Below, piece after piece: positions 23,319 through 37,298 of a stretch of DNA of 64,000 bases. Below the pieces are notes generated by a model. The model was given only the letters and a program-made list of their open reading frames with translations. It did not search any database and had not been told where the DNA came from. The stretch is from Colius striatus (Eukaryota; Chordata; Aves; Coliiformes; Coliidae). Location: positions 4,206,350-4,270,349 of the forward strand of contig NC_084773.1 in NCBI RefSeq assembly GCF_028858725.1, given 5' to 3'. Each line of letters opens with the position of its first letter. Within the stretch, counting starts at the first letter, position 1. Both the position numbers and the translations under genes were made by a program.

Positions 23319-26300
23319 CTCCATTGGAACAGCTAAACACAACCACCTTCTATCTCCCTCTCTCTAATTACGAATTGCTGCTGAGGATGAGCAGCAGTGA
23401 GAAACTGTTACATGCATAGAAAAGTATTGCTGGGATAAATACGACACGCTGCAAAGCTGTGCATGCATGTGCCTCCAGGATTTGCCACAAAGGGATTAAG
23501 CCTCACTCCTCCCATCCCTTGTGAGCCTTCTGGGGGCTCACTTCAACTTTGGTATCTGATGATGTGAGTCCAAGTTGATAAAAAAGATCACCCAGAACCC
23601 TTTACAACATATTCTTCTATTGACTTAAGTACAGCTACAGCAAAATTTTGTATCTCATTTGTTACTCTCTTTTCTATAGTCACTAGAATGCACCCAGGAG
23701 ACGTGTACTAACACCAGGTTTTAATCCTCTGCCTTCTCTGTTCAGTGAATTCAGTTCTGCACTGGAGCAAAACAGAACAACTTTCCTTTGCTTTTACATC
23801 ATAGCTAGGCTTGCACAGACAGGTATGTGTTCAAGGACATTTTGCATTGACAAAGCTGTGTCTGCATCATTTACATGTTTGTAATTATTGTCCATACTGT
23901 GGTAAAGCCTGCAAAGGCACCAGCACTCCACCTCACAAATGGGTCACAAAAACACTCCGCTTCTGCTGAGCTTAACAGTGCAAGAATACAACCTTCCAAC
24001 TGCCTTTGCCTCCACTGTTGGTCCCCCATTCGACAAGAGCATCATTTCTATTAACAGTTCATCAGAAGGTGATGATGATTGTAGTTTTATCTTCTGCACA
24101 GTTTAGTTCAAAGCTTTTACAAAAAAGCCTCCTCTCAACTTTTGTTTTATTACAGGCACACAGGTAAAGTTGAGCATACAAGAATTTCTGATAGACACCC
24201 CTCAAATTTACAAGTATCAGATGAAAACATTTTGGAAATATAACATTTTGAATGTTGCTCTTTTTCTAAATCAACCAAAGAATACAATTTTTTTCAATGC
24301 AAGACCACTCATCTTTTCATCTTTAAGCATCAAGTGTCATCTGGTGGATTGACACAGAACTGCACTGAACATAACCTTTCCTCAGACAAGATTTTACTGG
24401 GGAAGTAAAAACAAACAAACAAAGCAGAGATAATATTTACCTCTGACCTCAGAGACACAAATAATGGAAGTACAAGCCTCAATCTGGTGCAGGTGTTTAG
24501 CAGAGGATCAGCCATAAGACTCCCACAACACATCTAGGAATCTGATGGACTTACCTTTGTGAAACTCGAGTTATTTATGACTTACTGTTCAAAAGCTACT
24601 AAAAAGCTGTATGTCTCCATCAAAGACATTAAAAAAATATCTTAGTCAAATTACTTGTTTTGGGTTTTTTAAAATCTAATCTGAGATCCCTAAGGAACGA
24701 CCTGAATCTGCAACTGGAACTTTAAAGGAAAAGAGTCACCCTTGGTGATACGTCAAACTGGTTTTTTCCCCCATGGGGGGAAGAGAAAAGAAAAAAATCT
24801 GATGCCTTGATCAAGGGCAACAAGTGTGCTGCAATGCTTAAAATAAAAGAACAAACACTTAACTAGAAACCAAACTATTTCTTTCTGTGCCTTTTGAACA
24901 TGCATCCTAGCCTCCTCTCTCTAAACAAAGATTAACTACCTCTGACATCATGGCTTTTAAAAATATTCATCTCCTTTCTTATCTCTGAAGAGAAGTAAGT
25001 GACTGAGCCAAGAAGAGAAGAAAGACTACAACAACCTCCTAATAAAGCTACAGAAGGGAAATCAAACAAAAAACCACAAACAAACAAAAAGTCTTTGCCA
25101 GTATCCCCACCTAAGGATTAACTTCTATCAGTTGTAATGCTTCAACTCTAAAAGTAACTCCCCCCCACCCCCCTGCCTCCAAGGTTTTATTTTAAAGACA
25201 CTGATTTTGAAATACATTATTTAGCACATTTGATAAGCAAACTGTGGGGCAGATACCTTAAGGAAACACTGAAGTTTTTAGAAAGGAGAGTGTTAATCAA
25301 GTTACAAGGCAGAAAAATCATCAGTACCTTCCTGGCCTTTCAAACAATGCCGTGACTTGCTGCAGGAGATCATGGCTACGGAAGGTGACCTTTCACTGTT
25401 TGCAACCCCTGCAAAGTCTGATTGCTCGGGAAGGCAATCCAGCCCCCACAACTGGCTCTGGCTGCCAATGCCTGCGGAAATTAGGCTCCATCAAGTTCAA
25501 GTATTAATCCAAAGTTAACTTTATAAGCAAAGTACATCACTCTGACGTTCCTTTCCCGTGTGGGATTAAAGGTTTGGACAGAGAATAGCGTCCAGGATCA
25601 GTTTGGACCTGGGAGGATGGCCCCACAAAGCCAGCCCTGCTGTGCTGGGTTTCAGTGGGGCTGATGATGGATGTGTCACCATCCCCATTTTAGCTCTGAC
25701 CAGACAGCTCCTTTGAAGCCAGTCTCTCAATCTGCCTCACCCTACCACGTTTTGGTTTGCAGCTCAGCACTGTCTCAGAGCATATGGCCTGGACACCCTT
25801 CAGAGGAAATCACATTAGAAGAGGCACTCAAAGGGTGCACAGCACACAGCAGCAGCTGACAGGTCTTCAGTCCACAGGGCCTGCCTAGAGCTGATCTAAC
25901 ATGCAAACCCTTCAAAGACACGGAGGGTGTAGGGTCCTCAGGACCAGCTCCCTTCCATAGATCCACTTCTATAGGCTGCATTTACTGCTGATGGAGACAT
26001 AGCAGACATGAGCTGGTTTTCCTTTTTTGATTTTTTTAACCTAACAGTAAATGTTTTACCTAAGCAAAAACACTACAAACTAAAAATGCATCCTATTATG
26101 GGCACTATCAACTGGAACTGCTTCCCACTCCTGAACCAGGAACAAAAATACTCCAAGAAGTGTTTATATGCCTCCTCTACTAGCCAAGTCCTGTCTTCCC
26201 CCAAACCTGACACAGGACAGAAGCCAATCACTGCAGCATTTTTTAACAAAGAGGTGCAGGCTATTCAGGAGCAGTCAAGACCAAATTTCCCCAGCAGGGA

Positions 26301-27668
26301 TTTCTAACAGGCAGCACCCACTGGAAAAATGTTCATTAGGAACCACTCACCTCTGCATCCCAAGTCACTGCTGCTGTCGATAGATGCTGATGCCACAGAC
26401 TGAGAGCTGATCCACCTGGCTGCAGGTGAGACTGTGTGTCTGCACACTCTAAATCAAGTTGAAACTTTAACAGGTATCCAAAACACCAACAGACACAGTT
26501 CTTCAGGGAAAGAGCTGCCTTGCCAGTACAGTAACAAGCTAGCCTAGAGCCGACCCAAGCTTTTGGGCAGCTTTAAAGATGAACACCCCAAGTCTAGCAG
26601 GGTTTTCCAGTCAGTTCAAATAACCTACTTCTCTTTTTGAGACTCAAGTAAAGTCCTCAGCTGCCCCAGATGAGTTAAGGAAGAGAAAAAAAGCTTCAGC
26701 AGATCAGAGGAAACAAATTCAATCTTCTCAACTTTCTCAATAGCTGTCAGAAGTCCAACTGAGCTGACAAAGACCAAAAAGCATTACCTCAAGGCTCAAT
26801 TCAAAGGTGGCTGATTCACAGTCAGATTAAAGTGCAAGTGCTGTATACTAACATCTAAAGGTTCAGTTGTTGAAATTACAAGGCGTAAGTCAGTACTTGA
26901 AACGGGACAAGTTGCTGGTTCTCCCAATTAAATCTGCCAAGCGACCAAGTACAGAACATGGTCTGCCTATCTGCAGAAAAAGCTGAAACCAGAGTCACTC
27001 AAGCAGCACTTTACCTCCCAGTAACCTCCTAATTCCACACCCCGTTGTTTTGGATGGAACCTGAAAATACTTCAGGTAAGTAAGGAGGCTAAAACACTTA
27101 TTTAGAAATGTAATAACAATCAGTATACTGCCCCATGCATGTACTCTTGGTGCTCCACAGTGGAGATAGTTGCCATTAGCCTTAGGAAGATAAAAAGCTC
27201 CTAAGTCTGCATATAGGTTGAGAGGAACCCTCCTCCATGAACTGCAGCACAGCGTCGGGGCCAGAATCAAGTTGTGTTACGGCTCAAGGCACCAGAGTGT
27301 CTTCACCCAGTGCCAAGTAAAGCCACTTCAATGCAGTGTCTTCATACCCCATTAGGGATTGCAAACCCTATGTTTAGGGGCATGGAAAGAAGCTGAGAGA
27401 TTTACGAGAATTAGCATGGCTATATCTAGAGTTTCCTACAACACCCACTTTTTCCAGCAGAGGAGATCTGTGGTCTCCTGAGGACTCAATTAAATGCCAG
27501 TTTATTCAGTGCAAACAGACTTAACTTCATGGTACCAGCTTCCAGCTAAAGAAATCTTCTCCTGACATACATCTTACAGATTCATAAATACACATCTTTC
27601 TAGTGCTGCCTTTGCTGTTGGTGCCAAGTGTGCTGTCTGCCAGCACAGTAGTAACTCAGGCTTGCAAA

Positions 27669-27685
27669 GTGTGTGTGTGTGTGTG
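27669..27685. repeat. (GT)n microsatellite
   Basis: About eight uninterrupted GT units. Confidence 0.9.
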
Positions 27686-29419
27686 CAGAGGGGAGGAGGG
27701 GATGGGAAGCATTCCAAACAATGTGAACAATTAGGAGTTTTTAGGAGTTTCCTGCAACACCAGCAGAGCACTAGTGAACAGCTGCTGAAATGCAGAAAAT
27801 GCCTTTCTTCTCATACGCTTGATTAGCCATTAGAAGATGCCAAGACAAGCTCTGCTACCACTGTGACTCCCTGCAAGACACTCAGAACTGCTGCAGAGCA
27901 GTCAACAGTTTAGAGCACTCTCCATTGAACAAGCTCTTTCCTTTGCCAGAACTCAAACCCCCCGACTTCTCAGTACCCAGCATTGTACATTGCCCATTGC
28001 CCTCATAAGTATCTATGTAACCCCCTGAGCCACTGATCATAAACCATTTTATATTCACCACAAGAATGACAGGTACCTTTGTCTGCTGCAATTTCTGCTC
28101 ATCTCCCAAGCTCAAAGAAATCCAGTCTTTCTAGATGTAACCACGTTCTTCATAAGCAGAACCACAAACAGAGCCTCTTCAACTAATTTCCATCACAACG
28201 AGTTCACACCCAAAGTGTGATGGGTGTGACAAAGAGGAAAATGAAGGGGGGGGGAAAATAAGTTTTGTGCTTACTTTCATTTTCCCATTGGAACAGAGGG
28301 GTGTAGCAGACAGTAAAGGTTTGTCCCTGTCATTTCCTGCTCTTATTGACCAAAGTCCATCATGCCACCTCAACAATAAAACCCACACCAATCCTGTAAT
28401 TAGAGAGTGGAAAGAACAGTAGAAAGCCAAACTGGGTTTGTTCCTAATGATACTGATATGCTGAAGAAAATCATTAACTGTTAAGCACTCTGGATCTTAA
28501 ACCCTGACATCATTTTACAGTCTGTATCCTCAAACACTTTTAAAAATTACCTAAGGATTACTCAACGTTTGAACACCAAGGAGGGAAATTCCATGCCAGG
28601 ACTCACAGGAAACTCTTAAGTTTGCTTCAGATCTCTGAGCATGCTTATGACCTACACCTGAGCCATTTTCTTACGAAGCTGCATGCAATTGCAAGGGAAT
28701 ATACTCAGTCCCCATGAACTGAGAAGAATCTTTTCTTTTTCCCTGACAAGATACTAGTCAATATTTTATCTTCTGCTGTACTGGGTCTGCTTAATATTGT
28801 AGGGCACCTACACCACTAAAAATCAAGAACCAGTGCTTGTTTTTTGAAGCATCATCCCCCAAACCATGAAACTAAACATGATTGTGCCTCAGAGTAGAAA
28901 GCATTTCCCTGTTTATAATAATCCTGGGTAAATGATATAAGACCATGGTGTGCCCTAGGTTACAAACACTGCAAGCCCACTTTTAGTAGTGGGTTAGCCA
29001 CCTTTTCTAGTGGCAAATGCATCCAAGGATCTGGAAACATATAATACAAACTACAGCTGAGCTCGTAACTCCAAGGATCTGCTGTTTGCCTCAACTGGGA
29101 GGGAGGTATTTCATAATTTTCAAAGGTCTTCTTCAAAACTAAACACCAACAAGAAATAAAAACCCCACACTCCCCAAACAAGCAACAAAGATTTTGCAAT
29201 CTTCCCAGCCAGCAGCCCCAGCCACGCTGACCATACCTCAGCCTAGTTTACACATTCAGCCCTGAAGAGCCAGCTCCTGACTACCTACAAGTTGGCTTTG
29301 CAGGAGACAACATAAATTCGGAGACTAGCAAAAGGAAACAATTCAAGCTTAAACACAAATAGTTATTCTTCACATGGTCAGAAGTTGAGGGAAGGAAAAA
29401 AACCTGTGTTTGTATTAAC

Positions 29420-29522
29420 CTTCTGGAACAGTTGCCGTGTGGGAACAGACTCGGAAGCAGCTCTGCCCCAACGAGCGTGAATCTCACGGGCTGGACCAAA
29501 TATTTAAAGACAATTGTCAGCA
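29420..29522 (-). other. Exon-like segment, unrecognised
   Basis: On the minus strand a good acceptor (CTGTTTTTCAG) is followed by 103 nt open in a single frame, with VLTIVFKYLVQPVRF and VGAELLPSLFPHGN, then AGAAG|GTTAAT as a weak donor. Several CpGs sit in an otherwise AT-rich area. I do not recognise the protein. A chance open frame of this length is common, so this is only a candidate. Confidence 0.2.
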
Positions 29523-32500
29523 CTGAAAAACAGCCTGGAAGGAAGGAAGTCATATTCCTGATTGCTCTCTAGAAAGGGTTGTGCTGCAATTTATATAGAT
29601 AAAAACAACCCCCTTCAAAACAAAACCCAAACAAAAAACACATAAGATTCAACTTCGTTAGGCAGTAAATCCCAAAAATGCATTTAACTTGATTTCAGCC
29701 CTTATAGTCATGCTACATGGAGAACAGATTTAATGGGAGCAGCAACACTCACCCATTTAGACCAGCTCCAAACAAGAGACCAGATTCACTGGTATCTTTA
29801 CTCAACATGCTGCATATTTTGGCCAGGGCACAGCATCAAGAACTGTCATTTTCTCACTTCGACAAACACTTCCAAGCTCTCAAAAATTCTGCTTGTAGAA
29901 ACCCACACAGCTGAGTCCATGCTACAAACCCTCCATAAATCAGACTTTATCACGACTGCCATTAAAGAAACGTAAAAATAACAATGCAGAAAAAATGCAG
30001 ACTTCCAGTTTTTGTTGGCTTTTTGTTTAAACAAACCAGCTCAAATCCTGCAATTGTGAGATCCAGCATGGAGCTCTTAAAAATACATTTCACATCGTTT
30101 AAAAGCAGGCAAAAAAACCCCTCCATGTAACAAAATGGTTTAATCAATACCAGCAAGTTTAAACATAGACCCTGCACACCATTTTGAATAGGCCATCTGT
30201 GTGCAAGGAGCGGGGACAAATTCAGAGTCAGCTGAAGAGTCAGCTAAAGACACAGCAACACACTTGCATCACTAAAAGGCCAATCCAAAGTCAGGATCAA
30301 AAAAAAGAAAGTGTAACAATCTACATCCAGTTTCTGCACATTCCTAACACAGAAAAGAAATCACCGAGTGCAGCCCTTTAAGTAGAAGAATCTTGTGAGC
30401 TACCATTTCTTTTATTCTGGACATAATATATAGCAGTAACTGCACACTCGTTGAATAGACACACTTCTACAAGGCTACTATCCAGTCTTCACACCACATA
30501 AAAACACATATAATACAGAAGCATCATTTTAAGCAGAGCTCTGCATAGAAAACCAATAGTAACTTGAACATCACCACCATCATTTCCAGACCAGGCTCCC
30601 GTTTGGATCAGCATTTTTCAAACAGATCCCTTTTTTCCAGAATCTCTAGGCCTGCAATATGGCTGATAAACAGGACAGGACTACAGTCTATCCCCTGACT
30701 TTATAAGACATCCAAGAAGAATCAATATCCATGTAAAGTCCTGCCTGCTCAGGCTGTTCAGACAAGGCTTTATCTTGCTCCATCCTCTGTTAATCCCTTT
30801 AAGCATGACCTCCCCTCAATATCTGGCAGCTGAAATATCAAGGGTAAAAATACAACATTCCTTTGGGTCACATCTTTGAACATTAAAGTTGATGAAAAAC
30901 TGAAAACCTGAGTGCTCTGCATACTCTGTTCTAAGTGAAAAGACAAATGTCAGTCTTCTCTCTCGCATCATTGCGCCAGGCTGGAAAATAACAGCTTTGA
31001 TTTGAAGGTCTGCCCCGTGCCTTTTCAGCAACAGACACCACCGCAGTCACGAACATCAACTTCAACCACCACCAGATTCTCAAGTCTTAAAAAGATAAAC
31101 AAACAAAACCAAAATGGCATCAAGGCACATTTAATCTGCCTCCCTTTTCTAACTGTGCTCCTTTTGAAAATCCCAACCAGCACTCTAAAAACTTCAATTA
31201 TATTCCACAAAAAGAAGTATTTTAAGGCCTTCAGTGCAACGATGATCCCGCAGTATTTTTAGACACCAAGGCACGTGATGTTTAGATGTCATTAATGCAT
31301 TTCAAAAGGCAGATCAATACCAGCTATCGATTTACTAATCAAATGGATATTAGATGAAGTCTCATCTTCTTTTCCTCACTACATGGTGGAATGAACAGTC
31401 ATTTTCAGCAGGAAGCGTCGCCTCGGAAGGGCGCGGAGGAATTCCCCATAGGATGCACAGTCCTAGGGAATGACAACAATGATCAATTTCCTTACTTATC
31501 ATATCACCACACCCAGAACTCTGCAAGCTACGCCCAGAGACTACACACTCAAAAGTCTGATTTAATATATACGACTGGTTTCTTTTCCATGGTAAGTTAG
31601 AGGATCATAAACTCTAGGGGGAAAAAAAAAACAACAAAGAGGGAAACAGCAGCATAATTACTCTCTTATCAAAACTGCATGCATGTGATCTATCTAAACC
31701 TCAGGGGTATGGATTTAAAACCAGAAGCTGCAGAGGGCTGAAAGTACAAATGTGCATCTTTGCAATCTGGGCACCAGAAGGATCTGGAGATGAATGGTAA
31801 GTTGGACAATAACTGTAGCAACTCATTTCTTTATTCATTTATATTGCAGACTGCCAGCCAAGCAGATGCCACATCAGAAACACGTTATGGAAAAAGATGT
31901 CAGGAATACCCTGAAGGTACCAAAGAACTGCAAGGTGTCAGGAGAGCTAAGACATGAAAAACAGAGAGAGAAAGGGGAAAAGCAAGTGAGGTGCTGGTGC
32001 TGAGCCTCATTGGTATCATACAAGGGTTCCTCCATTGTTCTGGAGTGGGATAGACCAGCACCCAGGCCTCCACAGCAGTTTGGGGTTCATCCAACAAAGC
32101 TGCTGGAATACATCAGGAAACAGGAGATGGGGCAATCTAATGTGTTTGACAGGTTTGGAATATACTCATAGATACCTGTATGGCTGGGAGACCCAGGCAA
32201 TGAAGGTGCAAACACAGATGTAGTGGAAATCAAATAGCCAAGTTTAAAACCTGTGCTCTCAAGCTTTAAGATCTTCAAGAGCATTTAACCAAGTCACTCC
32301 CAGATTACAGGCACCACCTACAGCTCCCGGGTTTCCATCTCTCCATCAAACAGAAAACAAAACGTCATCCCGTGGCAGCTCTGCTGACAGAGATAACCTT
32401 TAAGCAAGATACCACTCAGTTCCCAACAGTGGTTTCATTTGAAACCTAATTCAACAAGGAGGGAGGAGAGAAAAGGGAGCATAAAACAGGGCACGCTGTG

Positions 32501-35500
32501 CTCTGGATAGACACAACTGATCTGCAGGGTTCTTGCTGCTTTGGGAGAGTCAGCTAAAATTCAAAAGGCAACATTTTGCTTGTGGACACAGCAGCGGGGC
32601 TGAACATCCCCCATCTCCCCAAGTGTACTGCCAAAACACAATGCTTTCACTTTTTCCTTACTACACTATACTAACAGCGCTAAATCTCTTACCAGCCATA
32701 AGAAAATGCCTGTTTCAGGGGAGGCCAGCAGCCCTGTGAGCTTATGAACCCTCCTGCTTTAAGACAGGATCCAATTTTTAAACAATTGGGTGTGAGGGGA
32801 AGGAGGGGGAGGAAAAAAGAAATGAAACCACCTCTTGGTGCCAGCTATTCTGTAACCATTTGCTACAAAGTTTTTCACAGCTGAAGCAGCAGCTCATGGT
32901 CAAAGGCAGAGCTTGAACCCCAGCCTAGACAGCAAAGGAACACAAAGGAGCCTTTAGACTCAATAGCCACTTCCACAATTTCTTTGTCCTAGCAAGAGAA
33001 TTAGCACTTTTTTGATAACTTTGGGGACTTGCATAGTCTAGGAAAGACAAAAAGAAAAACAGAGTATCTTCTCAAGTAGGCAAGAAAAGCATTTGCTCTG
33101 CATTCCCTGGGCGACACATGGAGGAGCTCACCTGGCTCACACGGGAAATGGGAACGGCTGGGATTTCCTCCAGGGCTTTGCAGGTATTCAACAAACAGGG
33201 GGGAAAAGCGGGAAAAAAGTAAGTAGAAAAACCATAAAACACTACTTCAATGCAAACTGTAACAGTTCCAACATGTAGCTCTGCGCTGTTACAGCCTGGG
33301 GCTCAGCCTTTCATCACAGCCAGATCTTGAAGCTTCAGCCACAGCTCCAGTAGAGCCGTGTCAACCAACAGTACAAAGTTGGCTGGGGGGGCACAATCCC
33401 CTTTTCCTGACAAATTTAAGAAGGAAAACAACACACAGCTTGCTCTGGCTGATGAGCCATCAGGAGAGGTCTGCCTGTCTCTCCCACAAAGGGTGCAAGA
33501 ACCAAAGTCCACTGTCTTCTTCTCTCCCAGGAACGGCACAGCCAGCACAGGGCATGCTGTTGGATGAGCACAGTAAACTCTAGAAAACAAAAGCACAGGA
33601 GGCTGAGCTCTGGTGATACTTTTGACCATTAGTTTTGCAAGTAGATCACTGCCTCCTTTGCTTTATTTCATCAGTTCTCTCTTGTTCTCTGCCCTGGAGA
33701 GCCTTTCCTCTGTTTCTGTGGTGTCCACAGGCTCCTTTCAAACAGTGTTTTGTACAGGTCTCCTCTGTTACAAATTTCAGATGTCAGAACCAATTTGGAT
33801 TTTAAAACCCCCTTTCTTCAAAATCTCTTCCTACAACCCTTTCAATGTTTTTTGCATTGTACTCTTCATTTTTCCCTCTCTTTTCCACCTTCCCTTCTAT
33901 TGTTCCACAGGCATTATTGCTCAGCATTTTGAATATGTGGGTAAAATTGAAGCCACAAGCATCCATCAGATGCACAGGGCCAGTGGCAGCAAATACAGCA
34001 TCTCCTCAAATCTCGTTCTGGAATACAGCAAGATTTGTGGAGTGACAACCAAAAATACACTGAACAGGTGACCCCTACCAAACATGGTAAGACCACATTT
34101 GGAGGTTTCTTCAGGCTTCCTTTCCCTGCTCCTTCCCCAGCCCAAATGTTTAGTACAGTAACTTTCACCCTGTTCCAACCTCAAGGCCCAAAATGATTGC
34201 TGAAGTAGCAAGAATCTCATGAATGTAAATATTTGCTCAGGGTTAAGTTACCAAGAGAGAATTTCTGCTCAGGGTTTGCAAGCTCAAAAAGAAAGAATAA
34301 AAAGAGGCCAAGAGTTTAAGAAAACTAGAGCCCAGTGTTAAATTCCTTCATTATAGTCAGACACCTGCCTCCTTTTCAGAAGCCTAAAACAAACAGGAGA
34401 AGCCTCTGACATCCATGTGATACTTTGATGCCTTCCCTGCCTTCCAAAAAATATTGGGGCTACTGGGCTCTTTGGACTTTTACTAATCTGATTCTTTAAT
34501 ACAAAGGCTGGTAGCCCCCCAAAATCTCCATCCAGACTGCCATGCAATATGCTGTGTGCAGACACCAGCTTCCAACAACAGGCTGATACCTAACCAGTGT
34601 TTCAGCCTTTCACGTTAATTAACCAGCTCAATTGATAGTAGAGGCAGCTACACTTAAAGCAGCGGCTCTATACTGCAGCAACAGAATATTCAAAGCACTT
34701 GAAGAGATAAAAGTGGCAAATATAACACAAAACTGATCTGTTCAGCAGCCCAGCATAAAAATACACTCTCCTTGAATATTCATCAAGCCAGAGAATTTCT
34801 AAGGAGCAGCATCAAATCAATCTCTGAAGAAATTTAAGGACTAGAACTATCTTCCAAAGGACGATGCTTCGGCACTTCAAAATAGAACTTCAGTAACAGA
34901 ATTATTCATGGCCACACTGAAACTCCCCAGGACCTACAACACTGAGCAGCTCCTCGCCTCTCATAGCAGATGCCAGCAGTCTGCTTCACCCCTCTCTGTT
35001 GATGCCTGGAAGATGCTGTCATCCCACCAGATGCCTTTTTCTACTACTAACTACAGACCATGAGTTGAACGTTTTGCTGTTTGCTACCTGATGGCAGCTT
35101 CTTACCCAAGGCCAGGAGCTTGCTTCAGGACAGCAATCAACACCTGCTACACCCTGTGCAATTTAAAAACTTGGAAATGGCTGCTCTTTGCTCTTAGTAA
35201 CACTCCTTAGAATGTCACCAGCATTGAAGAAAGACACAAAATGCTTGACCCGTTTCTCCCATTGCTTCTTCAGGCCATTAGTGTCCCGGCACAAGGGCAG
35301 TGGGGCCCATGCCCTGACCAGCCTCGCAGGGATGCCCTGAGACAGTAAGCCCAGACTTCCCAGTCCCATCACCAACACACATTACATCACTCAGGCAGTA
35401 CCAAGTGTCTCAACACAGGACAAAAATCCCATCTTAGCACTTTTGCAACTTTTTAATGCGGCTGACTGTCAGAGACACGGGGTTTTAGAGTTCATAACCC

Positions 35501-36725
35501 AACACTAGTCGTACTGAGAGGAAGAGCAGACAGAGAGAGAAAAGTGTCCTGAAGATATCTGAAAGGTTATTCAGACAGGCTGGCTCTGAGGTGGGAACCT
35601 CAGCCCTCTGCTAATAGAGCTTTGGGAGGTGACTAGTCGATATAATCACCCCTCTGAGCCCCCCAAGGACCCTGCATGAATGAGTGTGAACAAGCTCCTC
35701 TCCCCAGCCCTTCTGCCCCCTTTCCCACCCAGCTCTCCCACTGCAGTTCAAGCACTGCCTTTCTGTCCCACAGCAGGGTCTCAGGCCTGGCCAAACAATA
35801 AGAAAAGCACAACCCAGCAAACAAGGAAGCAGGTAATACCAATCAACTGTGCAATACAATTGCATTTCACAGAAAGACAAAAATAGCAACAAAAGTCAGT
35901 GACACCAGAGGAACAAGCTGGGAGAACAGCTTGTGGAGGTAGCACTCAGGGAACACAGGGGCAAGGTGCTTTCAGTAATGTCATTGAAACTCACTTTGTA
36001 ACTTAACCCTGAGAAGCCAGGTCGCAACTGCACACCCTGGGTGTTTCTCCTAGAAGCACATGATGAGAGCTGCCAGAAGCAATGGCCACACCAGCGAGGG
36101 AACAGAGGTGACCATCAGGCTCTCACTCCACTCAGCACTGCAGCAGAGCACACCGTGCGCTGGCACTTGTCCTCCGCGCTGGCTGGTGGAGCACAGGGCT
36201 GGTACCAAGGCAAAGCAAGGAGGCAGTGCTTGGGTACCAGGAACTCCTCACAACAGCCCGTAGGGAGAAACTGAAAAGCCACAAACTGAGAAATAAAATA
36301 CAAAGACCCATAAAACTTCAAGACATTTGCAAAGCGTAAAAGGCAAACGCAGCTCTACTGAACCTCGCTGTGAGACAGCGGGGAATGGAGGGGGAGCAGA
36401 GGGAGGGGCTGAGAGTTTCACTGGAAGCACTTTCCAGCCTACCTCCACTATTGTTCTACCAACAAAGGCCTTCTCAAATTTCACTGCTCATAACCTCCAA
36501 ACCAGCCAGAGTTCCATGCCTTGACTGCCTGCCTTCCAATTACTGTATGCTCCAGAGAATGCAACACTGATCTGCAGACATCTCTTCCCAATTTCATGTG
36601 GATTTTCACAGTGGAGGTCTGGGGTCCGGTGCTCAGGGGAAACAGGCTTGGTGCTCAGGTCAAAGAGGCTGGTAGAGGACAACGAGAGACTCTAGAGCTG
36701 GTGGGTAAGCAGCATGGCTCAGGAG

Positions 36726-36826
36726 CCTGTGTGACCTACTCTAGGTGCTCCTGCTCTGGCAGGGGGGGTTGGACTGGATGAGCTTTTGAGGTCCCTTCCA
36801 GCCCTTTGGATTCTGTGATTCTGTGA
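36726..36826 (+). repeat. CR1 LINE 3' tail
   Basis: CCTGTGTGACCTACTCTAGG, GGTTGGACTGGATGAGC, and an end GATTCTGTGATTCTGTGA. Confidence 0.92.
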
Positions 36827-37037
36827 AAGAACTGAGGAGTTCAAGGATGTTCCTTCCTAATTTGTCTCTCCTTCTCACTTGTACCTTAGTCCACCTTACC
36901 TCTGCTTCCACAACAGAAAAATACTCAAAAGTTATTTTTTTACTTAAAAGGAACTTTCATCTTGGTCATTTCCACACTAAAAATTGACAACCTGACAAAA
37001 ATGAATAACACAGTAGTTATTAACACTGTGTTATTAC

Positions 37038-37298
37038 AGAGTCACAGAATCATCCAGTGCAACCCCCCTGCCAGAGCAGGGCCACCTAGAGTAGGTCACA
37101 CAGGAACTCGTCCAGCTGGGTTTGAACGTCTCCAGAGAAGGAGCCTCCACAGCCCATCTGGGCAGCCCCTGCCAGGGCTCCCTCACCTGAACACTGAAGA
37201 AGTTTTTCCTTGTGTTTCTTTGGAACATCTTCTGTTCCAGCTTGTACCCATTGCCCCTTGTCCTATCATTGGCCATCACTGAGAACAGCCTGGCTCCA
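37038..37298 (-). repeat. CR1 LINE 3' fragment with internal deletion
   Basis: CAGAGTCACAGAATCATCCAG joins the tail directly to the ATCCAGTGCAAC block, missing about 30 bp usually between them. It runs on to TTGTCCTATCATTGGCCATC. Confidence 0.92.

Larger units (their letters stand above)
23319..36725. other. Long CR1-free non-coding stretch (13.4 kb)
   Basis: Short frames on both strands, a GT microsatellite and the 29.5 kb exon-like segment. No CR1 is seen here, unlike the flanks. If the CpG-island gene runs leftwards, this is intron. Confidence 0.5.

Noticed and set aside
33303..33629. 108-codon minus frame near a good acceptor (TTTGTTTTCTAG)
   Set aside because: All three frames stay open for some distance, there is no convincing donor, and I recognise no protein.
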